Below are positions 34,901 to 45,851 of a stretch of 64,000 nt of DNA, piece after piece. The notes beneath the pieces were generated by a model that was not told the origin of the DNA, did no database searches, and saw only the letters and a list, made by a program, of their open reading frames with translations. Position numbers and translations under genes: made by a program. Source of the stretch: Prorocentrum cordatum (Eukaryota > Sar > Dinophyceae > Prorocentrales > Prorocentraceae); the NCBI GenBank assembly GCA_963575745.1, contig CAUYUJ010004525.1:1-64000 (forward strand), in the 5' to 3' direction. Every line of letters begins with the position of its first letter. Position 1 is the first letter of the stretch.

Positions 34901-35340
34901 GCGTACCGCGCGCTCCAAAGTGAGGACGTAGCATAAGAAGAGAAACGGCGTGAGTATCCCAAGTGCAGACACAGAGAAAGAGAGAGAGTGTGAGAGAGAG
35001 AGAGAGAGACACAACAACATTTGGGAGACAAAACCCCGTTTGCTCCCGAGGCGGGCCATCAGGTGTGAACCCTCCTCCCGAACTCAGATCAAAACAATGG
35101 TTGGCTGACTGAGCCCCACTCTGGCGAACGGAGGGTACACAAGTCCTGGGCCCCACCCCAGACAACCCTCCTCCCGAAGGAGGACCTGTGACTCGAGGAA
35201 AACGGAAAAAATATGCAAGACGGGGCGCCCGAGATTCCAAGGCAGGAGGCTCCAGGACAGCTAGGTCCCTCACACAAGGGGACGAACTTGTTCAAAGAGC
35301 GTCTGGACGCAGCCCGCATGAGCCTCCTTACCAAAGCTAC
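34901..35340. other. GA microsatellite and unassigned sequence
   Basis: GA-dinucleotides lie at 34,975-35,008, upstream of the endonuclease remnant. The remaining sequence shows no motif. Confidence 0.5.
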
Positions 35341-35352
35341 GAGGAGGAGAAG

Positions 35353-35387
<35 letters not shown>

Positions 35388-35803
35388 GGAGGAGGAGGAG
35401 GAGGGAAGTGCCCCGTGGAGGTAAGCGGGCGAGGGCGGTAGAGGCGTGAGGTTTAGGACGGTTAGCGGGCGCAGTGGGAGGAGGAAACTCAGAACGGGGA
35501 GGGCTTGAAGGACACGCCGTAAGCAGATAAAGGGCAGGAGAAGGAAGCACAACATGATACATATCATATGTGTATGGAGGAGGTTGACGAAGAGTGGTGA
35601 GAGCACGAGAGGGACGGAGGACGAGGGCGAGGACGAGGATGAAAGCAGATCAGATAAGACAACGAATGACATGTCGATGGGGAGGAGGAGGAGGAGGAGG
35701 AGGAGGAGGAGCAGGAAGAGGAGGAGAAAGTGGAGCACAATGAGTGCGCTGAGGAGGATGATGATGATGATGCTGATGAAGATGATGATGGTGGTGGTGG
35801 TTG

Positions 35804-35861
<58 letters not shown>

Positions 35862-35872
35862 GATGATGATGC

Positions 35873-35942
<70 letters not shown>

Positions 35943-36002
35943 ACTGATGATGATGAAGAAGATGATGATACTGATGGGGGAACCAACGGAGAAGAAGCGT
36001 GA
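35341..36002. repeat. (GGA)n and (GAT)n arrays
   Basis: GGA-rich tracts lie at 35,341-35,403 and 35,680-35,730, followed by a GAT array at 35,755-35,975. Asp-rich and Met-rich plus frames and Ser/His-rich minus frames are repeat readings. Confidence 0.95.
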
Positions 36003-36775
36003 TGAGGAGAAGAGGCATCCCTCCTCCTCTTTGTCCTTCTCCTCCCTTCTCCGTATCCTCCGAAGGTAGAGGGGGGGAACACAACGATAAAGATGCCTCC
36101 GCGGCTAAATCCCAGTGGCCTCCAGAGACCTCCAGAAGCTCGCAGGAAAGCAGACCCAAACTGTAAAATACCTCCTTCCCCTCCTGGCCCTCATCCTCCT
36201 TCTCCTCCTCCTTCTCTTCCTGTCCCTCCTTCCCCTCCTTATCCTCCTCCTCCTTCTCCTCCTTTTTCTTGTCCTCCTCCTCCTCCTCCTCCTCCTCCTC
36301 CGCCTCGTCCTCCTCCTCCGACTCCGACTGATCCTATACCTCTTCGGCGATTGACCGACACAGTCGGTCGTGGGGCTGGCCTCCTCCTCCTCATTTTCCG
36401 TACCTTCCCTCCTCCTCCTCCTCCTCCTCCTCCTCCTCCTCCTCCTCCATCCTCCTGCTCCTCCTCCCTCCTCCTCCTCCTCCTCCTCCTCCTCCTCCTC
36501 CTCCTCTTCTCCTCCTCCTCCTCTCCTCCTCCTCCTCCTCCTCCTCCTCTTCCTCCTCGTTTGCGTTTGGCCGACAGAGTCGAACGTGGGGACTCACGAG
36601 CCCTGGCCTCCTCCTCCTCCTCCTCCTCCTCCTCCTCCTCCTCCCTCCTCTCCTCCTCCTCCTCCTCCTCCTCCTCCTCCTCCTCCTCCCTCCTCCTCTC
36701 CTCCTCCTCCATCCTCCTCCTCCATCCTCCTCCTCCTCCATCCTCCTGCTCCTCCTCCATCCTCCTGCTCCTCGG
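36003..36775. repeat. (CCT)n blocks
   Basis: CCT-rich blocks at about 36,175-36,330, 36,405-36,560 and 36,604-36,775 are separated by two related short unique words containing GACAGTCGGTCGTGGG / GACAGAGTCGAACGTGGG. The word is therefore part of a longer repeating unit of about 210-220 bp. Confidence 0.92.
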
Positions 36776-37113
36776 CCCGAGCGCGCGAGAGGCGGCCGCG
36801 CTCGCGGGGCCTGCTCACCGCCATGGGCTGGACGGAGCTGCCGCGCGACGGCAGGGCGCCGGGGACCCACCTGGGTGCTCCGCCGGTCTCGGCCCCTCCG
36901 TGGGCGGCAGGGCTGGACGGCCCCCCCGGGTGGTCCCGGCTGGCCTCAACACCCGGACCCCCTGGGGTCCTGAAGACAACATCACGACGGCAAGTGCTTC
37001 GCCATGTTCGCTCCCCGGGCGCCCTCACCGGGCCGCGGGGCCGGCAGAAGACGACGCAGGACGAGAACGTGGTCCCGAGGAGTGGGTCTGGACCTCTGGG
37101 GGTCGCGCCATGA
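36776..37113. other. GC-rich unassigned segment
   Basis: Plus frames read through without a motif (for example MGWTELPRDGRAPGTHLGAP). No homolog recognised. It could be an exon, but codon evidence is absent. Confidence 0.3.
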
Positions 37114-37285
37114 TCGGGGATGGACAGACCTCCCTTTAGTAAAACGTGGTTTAGTGAAAACGACCTGAGGCCCAAACCTGGCGGGCGCAGGCCTGGAAAA
37201 TAACGGCCACGGCGCCCTCTCGAGAACCGAAAACGGACAATCCACTGATCGACGTGTCACTGTTGGGGGTTCTGTCCACCCCCGT
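37114..37285 (+). mobile_element. MITE-like element family 1, copy 2
   Basis: A 172-bp element starting TCGGGGATGGACAGACC and ending TTCTGTCCACCCCCGT. It is flanked by a perfect 5-bp duplication CATGA at 37,109-37,113 and 37,286-37,290. The interior (TTTAGTAAAACGTGG, GACCTGAGGCCCAAACCTGG, ATCGACGTGTCACT) matches copy 1 in reverse complement. Confidence 0.88.
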
Positions 37286-37351
37286 CATGAAAACCACCGA
37301 CGTCCGGGGGTCTGGGCAGGCCTCCCGGGCCGTCCGGAGCGGTCTCGACAG

Positions 37352-37600
37352 GAGGAGGAGGAGGAGGAGGAGGAGGAGGAGGAGGAGGAGGAGGAGGAGG
37401 AGGAGGAGGAGGAGGAGGAGGAGGAGGAGGAGGAGGAGGAGGAGGAGGAGGAGGAGGAGAGGAGAGGAGGAGGAGGAGGAGGAGGAGGAGGAGGAGGGAG
37501 GAGGGAGAGGAGGAGGAGGAGGAGGAGGAGGGAGGAGTAGGAGGAGGAGGACGAGGAGGAGGAGGAGGAGGAGGAGGGAGGAGGGAGGAGGAGGAGGAAG
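37352..37600. repeat. (GGA)n array
   Basis: A 110-bp pure GGA run (37,352-37,460) is followed by GGA with GA and GTA interruptions. Confidence 0.96.
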
Positions 37601-37780
37601 AGGCGGCCCTGGCGCCGCCTCCGGCGGCGCCCACCGGGCGCTCCGCGCCCCAAGGCTGGGGTGTGGAGACCGCTCCGGACTGCTCGCGTGGAGCCTGTCG
37701 AGGCCAGCCGGGACTACCGATCGGGGGGCGGTCTGCGCGCAGCCCGAAGCCTTCCACCATCCGCGGGTGGGGGCTCCTTC

Positions 37781-37948
37781 TGACTACCTACCAGACCACC
37801 CCAACCCAACCCGAAGACACGAATTTCGGGTTGGGGGGGGTACGGGTTCCATATGTGTTTTCTTGATGTTTCCCGCCCCCCCCCCCACTGGAAATCGAGG
37901 GTAAATCTGAGCCTTCGGGTTGGGTTGGGGTGGTTTGGTAGGAAGTGA
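37781..37948. mobile_element. MITE-like element family 3
   Basis: A 168-bp element with 36-bp terminal inverted repeats, of which about 33 positions match. The left end is TGACTACCTACCAGACCACC. The right end is the inverted TCACTTCCTACCAAACCACC, and both continue CCAACCCAACCCGAAG. A 5-bp direct repeat CCTTC flanks it at 37,776-37,780 and 37,949-37,953. The interior holds a poly-G and a poly-C run and no coding sequence. Confidence 0.8.
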
Positions 37949-38624
37949 CCTTCCTCCCTGGACCCCCTCGCATCGTGAAGAATCACGACGGGCATTTTTT
38001 TGTTGCTCTTTTCTGCCTCTCGAGGCCCTCGCTGAGCCTCGGGACCGATATGGGCCTCGCGTAATGGGGGGCAGTAAATGGGTGGGCAGCGAGGGCTGCA
38101 GAAAAGGGCCCACTTATGCCCCCAAAGGGGGGCTCTGGGGCCCGAGGAGCGCACCTTTCTTCCGCCCCTTTGTATCGATCACACGCGACGCCCAATTTCT
38201 GCCTCTGGGGGCCCTCGCCGGGCCCCAGGGCCGTCAGGAAAGCCATGAAAAGCCGGTCCCGGGGGAAGGGTCGCAGCCTCCAGGGTAAGCGCGCTGTCAA
38301 ACAAATATACGGGGCGGTCCATGGGACCTGGACCGTCTCCTCCCCCGCAAACGGGGGGATCAGGGGACCCTGAGATCCTGGCGTTGCACTTTTTTCACAG
38401 CGGGCGTTCTCGCCCAGTTTCGGGCCCCAGGACCCTCACAGATCGAATCGGCCGGGAAAATGGAGCAGAAAGGTGGGGTCGAAGGCTCCGGTGGTGGTCT
38501 GTCGCGGTGTTGCAGTTTTTTCGCAGCGTCGGATCTCAGGGAAGGATGGGGGAGGGGGAGGGAAGGAAGAGACGAGAAGGATGAGGAGGGGGAGGAGGGG
38601 TGGGGGACTACTGTCGGACCTAGG
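37949..38624. other. No gene recognised
   Basis: G/C-rich complex sequence with CTCGCCGGGCCC-like words (near 38,020 and 38,212). Frames on both strands have no recognised domain. Confidence 0.4.
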
Positions 38625-38740
38625 CCAGAAGAACATCCCTCAAGAACATGAGACCCTCCGACGGCCGAAAGAAAAAACATCTAAGGGTACCCTCCCCAGG
38701 CACGAAGAACACTAGGGCATCCTCCCCGAACCTACCTCGA
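38625..38740. repeat. Repeat E, single copy next to LINE tail
   Basis: GGCCAGAAGAACATCCCTCA, then GAGACCCTCCGACGGCC and AGGGTACCCTCCCC correspond to the tandem units at 40.0-40.2 kb. It lies immediately 3' of the minus-strand LINE RT tail. Confidence 0.65.
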
Positions 38741-39151
38741 CTTCTACTTCGGTCCGTCTGTATTCGGTTTCGAGCCCCAGGTGGTCCGTCAGCAGTCTCC
38801 TGGCAAGATCGCGCCAATGCTCCCCGTCGCTCTGCTTCGGCACCCACGTTGTGCGGGCCCAGCTTCTGCTGGGCGCCTCCGCTGCCAGCCCAGGCCGGTA
38901 GTGGGCTGGGGGAGGCCCCCGCGAGTCCACAGGGAGGGGCTAAACTGGTCGAAGATCTGTCCAGTATTCAAGAAACTGGTTGTACATCGCCCAGGCCTCT
39001 GTACGCTGTAAGCTGCCTTCCTGATGGCTGCAGGGGGCTGCTCTCCATGGGCGGTGATGCCGTAGGTAGGAGCCGGCAGAGATCCTTGGTTCAGCATCGC
39101 CATTACTTTTTCTCTTCTCAGCCCTCTAGCTTTCTGGCCCATCGGAATCAT
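38741..39151 (-). pseudogene. LINE reverse transcriptase C-terminal fragment
   Basis: A minus frame reads AMLNQGSLPAPTYGITAHGE, then KAAYSVQRPGRCTTSFLN, then GQIFDQFSPSLW. This resembles the region after the RT thumb of dinoflagellate LINEs (KxxxLP...YG, RPGRC, LW motifs). Overlapping frames continue the reading (PKQSDGEHWRDLARRLL), implying frameshifts. No catalytic RT motif is present and repeat E follows, so it is a 5'-truncated, decayed copy. The family recognition is from memory. Confidence 0.4.
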
Positions 39152-39466
39152 TCTGACAGACGCCTTCCTTCTGCTCTTAAGTCGGGCGCGTCCCTCTACA
39201 GGAAGAATATTCTAAAATAGTAAGAGAAAGTCTGGTGGCGAATTTCCCAGGCATCTTCAACATATTCAAAAAAATACTCTGGAAATCCTCAACACAGTCT
39301 GGAAATAGTCTACTCGCGATCTGTGCCTCTCTACGTCTGGCTCCTCTGGCCGCGCGGTCCGTGCCCAGATCACGTGCCTCGGCAGGCTGTGGCCATGGGG
39401 CCCCTATCGGCGCTGAAATGGGCAATCGGGGGTCGAGGCGTCCCCTCCCGAGCCTCTCCCCCCTAC
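39152..39466. other. No gene recognised
   Basis: Unassigned sequence up to the left target-site duplication CCTAC at 39,462-39,466. Confidence 0.45.
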
Positions 39467-39634
39467 TCGGCGGTGGACAAACCTCCCTTTAGTAGACCTC
39501 CCCTTAGTGAAAACGGCCTGGGACCGAAACCGACGGACCTGGACCCGCAAAAATGACGGCCGCGACGCGCGAACCAAAAACGGTCAATTCCTTATTAATC
39601 GACGTGTCAGGGTAGGAAATCTGTCCACCCCCGA
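39467..39634 (+). mobile_element. MITE-like element family 1, copy 3
   Basis: A 168-bp diverged copy starting TCGGCGGTGGACAAACC and ending ATCTGTCCACCCCCGA. It is flanked by a perfect 5-bp duplication CCTAC at 39,462-39,466 and 39,635-39,639. Shared inner words are CTCCCTTTAGTA, TTAGTGAAAACG, CCTGG and ATCGACGTGTCA. Confidence 0.85.
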
Positions 39635-39639
39635 CCTAC

Positions 39640-40010
39640 CCTTGCCCCCGAAGCCGGTCCCCTGCGCTGCCCGTCGCCAGGGCCGCGCTCGGGCCGCCGC
39701 GCACACGCTCCGGCACCAGCCGCCCCGCTGTGCCCGCTTCCCGTCTGTCCTCCGACGTCCGTCGTCTTTCGGTGGTCGGGCATCCGTCGGCCGCGCCGCT
39801 CCTGGTGCCTTGCCGTGGGGCTCCTGCTGCGCCTGTTTTAACCAGCTTCGAACTCATCCCTATCCCTAAGATGGGCGAGCAAAAAGCGAGGACAATCTTA
39901 GGGATAGGCCCTCAGAAACTGAGGGAATCCTTAAGATCGGCATCGAGGTGAGGTGATGTCAAACATAGGGATAGGGATATGTTTCAAGCTGGTAATGTTT
40001 TGCTGGACCT
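39640..40010. other. No gene recognised
   Basis: GC-rich sequence, then CCCTATCCCTAAG / CTTAGGGATAGG words at 39,858-39,908 that form a short inverted repeat, with CATAGGGATAGGGATA at 39,964-39,979. No coding motif. Confidence 0.5.
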
Positions 40011-40015
40011 GGGAC

Positions 40016-40240
40016 AGAAGAACATCATTGAAGAGCATGAGGCCCTCCGCCGGCCCAAGACTGAAGAACATTCGAGGGTACGCTCCCCCAGGATGCGCCC
40101 GAACATCCAACAAGAGCACGAGGCCCTGCACCGGCCCACACTGAAGAACATTCGGGGGTGCCCCCCCCCCAGGATGCGCCAGACCGTGCAACGGCACACG
40201 CACAGGGTACCCTCCCCGAGCCGACCTCGATCGGATACCT
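40016..40240. repeat. Repeat E, two tandem units
   Basis: Units of about 100 bp share AAGAACAT, GAGCATGAGGCCCTCCGCC / GAGCACGAGGCCCTGCACC, GGCCCA, TGAAGAACATTCG(A/G)GGGT and CCCCCAGGATGCGCC. A third partial end has GGGTACCCTCCCCGAGCC. Relative to 38.63 kb the arrangement is expanded. Confidence 0.75.
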
Positions 40241-40639
40241 CGGCCTGACCTTGCGGCAAGGGCCTGACGCACGCACGCACGCGCGGGGAGAGAGACCATC
40301 GCCGCCCCCTGCGGCGCTCGGTGGGCGAGGGCGGGGTGCACGAGAAGGGCCTGGGCCTGGCCAGAGCAAGCGCGGCCACCCGCAGCGCAGACCGCGGAGC
40401 GCGCGCAGCCTCTGCAGCGACCTCGAGCTTATGCGCCGGGCCGGCTGTGAGGCAAGCGCCGCTTCCCGCTGCCGCTCCTCGCGGTCCCGCCGGCCAGTCC
40501 CTTCTCCTCGTCTGCCCCGTCCAGCGGCGGGGGAGGGGCCACTGCGCAGCGTGTAGAGCGGCTTGTGCTTGCGCAGGACCTGGCAAGGTGGGGGGGGCGC
40601 GATCCACTGGCGGCACCAGCTTTCGAGACGCCCCAAGAG
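40241..40639. other. No gene recognised
   Basis: GC-rich. Minus frames resemble the region beside repeat E at 38.75 kb only in overall composition, and no motif is firm. Confidence 0.4.
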
Positions 40640-41800
40640 CAGCCCAAGGGCCACCTTCCCACGACGGCCCGAGGGGCCAAACACATGACTTACCTGTAGG
40701 TTTGTCCGTTTTTGGAGGCTCTCCACGTTTCTATAGTCCCCGACGCTCCAAGACGTCCCAAGAGGCCCCAAAGACCGCCCAAGACGGACACAGAGGCTCC
40801 GAAGCAGGCGTGTTAGACGATTGGCCATGCCGTGCTCTACAATGCATCGCGTACCCTTTCGGGATCATTGCCCTGCTCGACATCCGACTGTGCGAGTAGA
40901 GAGGGGATCTGTGCCATGGTAAGGGATGGGAGGGAGGGGTAGGATGTCAGATATGACGCGAGCGCACCTAGCTTGCCCTTTCCCCCTCCCTCAGGGTCCC
41001 AACTCTGATTTGAAGGGGGTGTATCCGGGCTCCCCGGCGCACCCCTGGAGACCCTGGAGTTTCCAAATCCGCCTGCCGTGGCCTCGAAGACGGTCCCAAA
41101 CGGTCCCGAATCGCCGACCGATTGGCCCAAGACGCCTACGAGGGCTCCGAGGCCCCAATACGCCTTCGAGACTCCCCAAGACAGGCCCAAGAGCCTTCCC
41201 AAGAGGGCCCCGAGAGGCGAATATCTCCCTTGTTGTCCTATGGTTTTTCATTGTTTCTGGGGCTATCGTCTTCTCGACCTTTGGGCGCTCCAAGACGGCC
41301 CAAGAGGCCCCGTAGACCAACCCCAAACTGCCCTAGAGGCCCCTGCGAGGGCCCCAGAAAGGCTCAAAAGGGTTCCAAGACGGCCGAAGGGCCAAAGACG
41401 GCCTAAAGATCGCCCCAAGAAGGCCCCAAGAGAGGCCAAAAGGAAACCGAAAATCCCACCTTTCCGCCCCAAGACGCCTCCCAAAGGCCCCAAGGAGCCC
41501 CCAAGCGGCCAGAGGCCCAAAAAGAGCCCCAAGAAGGCCCCAAAAGATGCCCCCAAGAGGCCCGAAAGCGGCCCCCAAACGGCCCCCAAGACGCTTCAAA
41601 ACTGTATGCAAGAGGCTCCGCCAGGCGCCCAAACAGCTCCCAAGACGCCCACAAGAGTCCCCAAAGAGTGCCCAAAACTTCCACGTCGCCTCAACCGTGG
41701 ACTCCCCGCCTCTTCTGAGGGTCGGCAAACTGGCGTAAAACTCTTGAGTCCGCCTGCCCACCGGGCTGAGGGGCGTGTGGGACTTACCTGGGAGAGCTCC
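40640..41800. repeat. CCAAGAGG-type minisatellite, loci 5 and 6
   Basis: Two repeat stretches with AT-richer cores lie at 40,685-40,740 (ACTTACCTGTAGGTTTGTCC, then CCCGACGCTCCAAGACG) and 41,225-41,290 (CTATGGTTTTTCATTGTTTC, then GGGCGCTCCAAGACGGCCC). Between and after them are CCCCAAGAGGCC-type units, densest at 41,290-41,700. A non-repeat patch lies at 40,845-41,030. Confidence 0.8.
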
Positions 41801-41812
41801 TTGCAAAACTTT

Positions 41813-42184
41813 AGCCGCCATTCCGCCGCGCGGCTGCATCCCATCCCCTCTTCGGGCCCCAAGACGGCACGAAGATGGTTTTCAAGACAAGCTCGATTCT
41901 CAGATTGTTTTGGAGACGCTTTCGGGGCAAATGTTCGATCCAATTCGCCATCTTTGGGGCGCCTTCTTGGCATCCAGAATTGGTCCCTGGGGCTCTCCAG
42001 GGCGCCTCCTGGGTCCAACTCCACGTGCAAACTGGAAACCAAAAACATATAGCAAATACCGTAGGTTGTCGATGAACTCAGCCTCGCCGTGGGGCGCCCG
42101 GACGCCTTCAACAATTTCCTGTCGGGCTCATCCGGGATATTTTCCTGCATGCGGAATTCGACGACGTATTTGGGCACGCTCTGG
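41813..42184. repeat. Dispersed repeat F, copy 1 (~370 bp)
   Basis: Collinear words shared with 44,620-45,010 are ATTCCGCCGC.CGGCT, TTTTGGAGACGCT, GGTTGTCGATGAACTCAGCC and TTCGACGACGTATTTGGGCA. The minus strand is open through the copy but no motif is recognised. It ends exactly where satellite element copy 3 begins. Confidence 0.75.
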
Positions 42185-43655
42185 AAAATTATCCTGGCGA
42201 GTGACCCAACCATATGAAGTTGTGAGTAACGCGTTGTGGGTGCCGCTTTCGGCGGGGCTCCCTATGGGGCCACGAAGCGCGTAAGGGACGTGCTGTAATG
42301 GGTGGGGGCGACGCATGCGGGCGGTGCCACTGCGGTTTTCGCTGGGGCTGCCTATAGGCCACAGAACGCTGTGCTGGGTGTGGCTGACGCATGCGGGCCG
42401 TGCCCCTCGCTGGAGCTCCCGATGGGGCCACGAAACGCTGTACTGGTTGGTGGGAACGCATGCAGGCGGTGCCGCTGGGGTCTTTTTGTGGAGCTCCCTA
42501 CGGGGCCACGCAGCGCTGTATTGGGTAATGGCCGACGCATGCGGGCGGTCCCACTGGGACCTTCGGTGGAGCTCTCTATGGGGCCACGGGAGGGGGGGAC
42601 GCATGCGGGCGGTCCCACTGGGACCTTCGGTGGAGCTCCCTATGTGGCCACGGGAGGGGGGGACGCATGCGGGTGGTGCCACTGGGACCTTCGGTGGTGC
42701 TCCCTATGGGGCCACGAAGCGCTGTAGTGGGCGAGTGAATCGCAGGGAAGAAGGACTGTGCTGGGCGGTGGTTCGCGCATGCGGGTGGTCCCAGTGGGAC
42801 CTTCGGATGAGCTCCCTATGGGGCCACGACGCGCTGTACTGGGTGGGTGAAACGCAGAGAAGAAGGGCTGTGCTGGGTGGTGGTTGACGCATGCGGGCGG
42901 TCCCACTGGGACCTTCGGTGGAGCTCCCTATGGGGCCACGACGCGCTGTACTGGGTGGGTGAAACGCAGAGAAGAAGGGCTGTGCTGGGTGGTGGTTGAC
43001 GCATGCGGGCGGTCCCACTGGGACCTTTGGTGGAGCTCTCTATGGGGCCACAAAGCGCTGCACTGGGTGGGCGAAACGCAGGCAGGAATTGCTGCGCTGG
43101 GTGGTGGTTGACGCATGCGAGTGGTCCTACTGGGACCTTCGGTGGTGCTCCCTATGGGGCCAGGGAGCGCTGTATTGGGTGGGTGAAACGCAACGGGAAG
43201 CGCTGTGCTGGGCGGTGGTTGACGCATGCGGGCGGTCCCAGTGGGACCTTCGGTGGAGCTCCCTATGGGGCCACGACGCGCTGTACTGGGTGGGTGCAAC
43301 GCAGGGAAGAAGGGCTGCGCTGGGTGGTGGTTAACGCATGCTGGCGGTCCCACTGGGACCTTCGGTGAAGCTCCCTATGGGGCCACTAGACGCTGTACGG
43401 GGTGGGTGAAGTGAAGAGCAAGGAGGAAGGGCTGTGCTGGGTGGTGGTTGACGCATGCGGGCGGTCCCACTGGGACCTTCGGTGAAGCTCCCTATGGGGC
43501 CACTAGACGCTGTACTGGGTGGGTGAAACGCCGGGAGGAGGGAGGAGGGGGAGGAGGGAGGGGAAGGAGGGAGGAAGGAGGCGGGAGAAACGAGGGGACC
43601 GTCTCTTCAAAACGAGGACCCAACACCACAGGATGGTTGGAGAAACAATTGATGA
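42185..43655 (+). repeat. Composite satellite element, copy 3 (complete)
   Basis: This is the only copy with both borders. Flank A at 42,187-42,236 reads AATTATCCTGGCGAGTGACC, then CAACCATATGAAGTTGTGAG. The array runs 42,237-43,530, GA-rich sequence 43,531-43,600, and flank B is at 43,601-43,650 (GACCGTCTCTTCAAAACGAG, then GACCCAACACCACAGGATGG). Early units are ~90 bp. From about 42,720 the unit is enlarged to 112 bp by an insert (GAAACGCAGAGAAGAAGGGC), seen at starts 42,881, 42,993 and 43,105. Confidence 0.92.
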
Positions 43656-44619
43656 TTTCGGGCCCAAATTAGGCCCCCAAACAGCTTAGATCTGGCCCGG
43701 TATTTGGTGGAATCCGGACCGGGTTGCGGCCCAAAACGAAGGTGCTGCCGCTACAGCCGTTCAGGGGCTCCCTTGGGCTGCCTCGGGTCCATCTTGAACG
43801 CTGTAAAATTTATTTTTGGAGCCTTGTTCAGCCTTCCGTGGCTGCGTTTGGCTGTTTTTGAGCTGCCTTTGGCTGACCTTTGCAAAAATCACGCTCTTTT
43901 TGCTGCATGGCATATTACTTTTGGCTTTCTACTACATTAATCCAACTTCCCCCCATAATCGGTTCAGATCCGGCCCGGTTCTTGATGGAATACAGACGGT
44001 TTGCTTTTCGATGTCCTTATTGAGTCTAGCTTCCATAGTACGGCTCCAGGCGTACAACTTTTCAACATAGCTTATTTGAACATTATTTCTGTGGCATGGC
44101 TTATTCCGCTTGTACGGCGTATTGCATATGTTTTGCCATTGGCATTCAGTGCCGCTTATTTGGTCTTCCTTATTTCGTATAGCTTCTTTGACATGCCCAC
44201 TTTAGACTGGTCCCTTCGGCATGACAGCTTCCGTTTGTGCGGTGTCTTCTGCTTTGTTTTTTTTGTCTGTTGCTTAGAACCGCTCATTCCGAATTGCTGA
44301 TGTCATAGTCCTGGCTCCATGTGGCTTCTTCGATATGGATTGTTTACAGTGATTTAGTTGGCATTGCTGCATGAGCGTGCTTCTCGAGCATGGCTTCTCT
44401 GGCGATGGCGTACTCCGTTCGCGCGGCTTCTCTGCATTGCTTCTTTATGATGGCTCATTTGGTATTGCGACTTCAATCTTGCTTCTTGAATGTTTCTGCT
44501 TCAATGCTGCTTCATTGTGATGGCCTTGGCAACGTGCCTTACCTCTTCAACATGGCTTCTTTCGCGTGGCTCATTCAATGCGTCGCCTTCAGCATGGCGA
44601 CTTCCGATTATACAGCTTC
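43656..44619. repeat. Mosaic of degenerate minisatellite words
   Basis: GGCTTCTTNGNNATGGC-like words recur irregularly across 43,840-44,610. At 43,685-43,790 and 43,965-44,000 are words (ATCTGGCCCGGTATTTGG, GTTGCGGCCCAAAACG) that return at 45,075-45,130. Hydrophobic Leu/Phe-rich plus frames follow from the T-rich words and are not called genes. Confidence 0.55.
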
Positions 44620-45010
44620 TTCCGTCTGGCCCTCCGCTATTCCGCCGCCCGGCTCCATCAATGCCCCTTTTCGGACCCCAAGGCGACTCCAAGACGGCTT
44701 CCAAGACGAAATAGATGTGCACATCGTTTTGGAAACGCTCTCTTGACATTTTGGCTCCATTTCGGCCCCTTTTGGGCCCTTTCTTGGTCTGCAAAATGTG
44801 TTCCCGAGGCCCTCACGAGCGCCTCTTGAGCCCGACTTCACGCACATACTGAATAACCCCAAAATGCAACACACACACACACACACACCAAAAGTTGTTG
44901 ATGAGTTTGGCCTCACCGTGAGTCGCCCGGCACCTCTAACAGATGACGTTCGGGCTCGTCTGGGGTAGCTTTTCAGCATGCAACCTTCGACCACGTCTCT
45001 GGGTGCGCTC
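44620..45010. repeat. Dispersed repeat F, copy 2
   Basis: Collinear with 41,813-42,184: CTATTCCGCCGCCCGGCTCC, GTTTTGGAAACGCTCT, AGTTGTTGATGAGTTTGGCC, TTCGGGCTCGTCTGGGG and TTCGACCACGTCTCTGGGTG. An (AC)n run at 44,869-44,887 is inserted relative to copy 1. Confidence 0.75.
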
Positions 45011-45851
45011 CGGGACCGATTTGGGACCATTGGGGGCCCAACGTGGGCCCCAACATGAAGCCAAAACCGACCAAGATCCAGCCCAGCTTGGGATGGAACT
45101 CAGACGGTGTTGCGGCCCAAAGCGGATGTGCTGTTGCTTCGGCCGTCCAGGGCCCTTCTTGGGCGCTTCGTGGGCCCTTTTCCGAACCCTCTTCGGCCCG
45201 TGTTGCCCGTGTTGGCGCCATTTCGCAGTTATTCGGCCGTCTTTGGCCTACCTGTAGCAGTGTTCAAGCTACTCATGGCCTCCTGCTGTGGATGGGCGGC
45301 AAGTGTCCAGGGGTCCGCTTCCACTGATCCGTTGGTAATGATGACGGGCCGTCGATCAGACGAGACTGTCTTGTCATCGGCCCGCCCCGCGCCATACCTC
45401 AATCCAGCTGGCGATGGGGTTGAGGAGAGACGGAGCACAAGGAAACATACCCCAAAATCCCGCAAGGCGTTTTCACGATTTCCAAACCATGTCCTTCCCA
45501 TCTTGGAGTCGTCTGCGCTTCCGCGAGAGCTGGTATGGGCGGGCGGTGAACGCGAAGCATCACGAATCATGAATCAATGAATCAGGCATGCCAGCGGGTG
45601 AAGAACAGCGGAAGATGGAGGAGTGAGAACGGAAGATGAAGCAAAGAGTAAACCTGATCGCACCTGAATTCAGCAGACCCATCGAACCAACAAATCGTGC
45701 TAGACAGAATCTGGAGAGACGTGTGCCGCTGAGCTCTGAGCTTCCTGAGGTTCCCCAGGGCTTCTGCGGGCCCTCAGAGCCACGGGGAAGACGAGAAGCT
45801 TCCGCGGGGCACCTGCTGACAGGCTGGATTCTTACATGACGTGCATACTTG
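45011..45851. other. No gene recognised
   Basis: The first 170 bp repeat words from 43.69-43.79 kb. Frames on the minus strand at 45,229-45,570 contain ADD-like tripeptides but no surrounding RT motif, so nothing is called. Confidence 0.4.

Noticed and set aside
43816-44300. Hydrophobic Leu/Phe-rich plus frames as membrane proteins
   Set aside because: They arise from recurring T-rich minisatellite words (GGCTTCTT...ATGGC), overlap in several frames and have no defined start or homology.
45229-45570. Possible reverse transcriptase fragment with ADD tripeptides on the minus strand
   Set aside because: The tripeptides lack the neighbouring RT motifs (GxRQG..P, the helix after motif C). Chance cannot be excluded.
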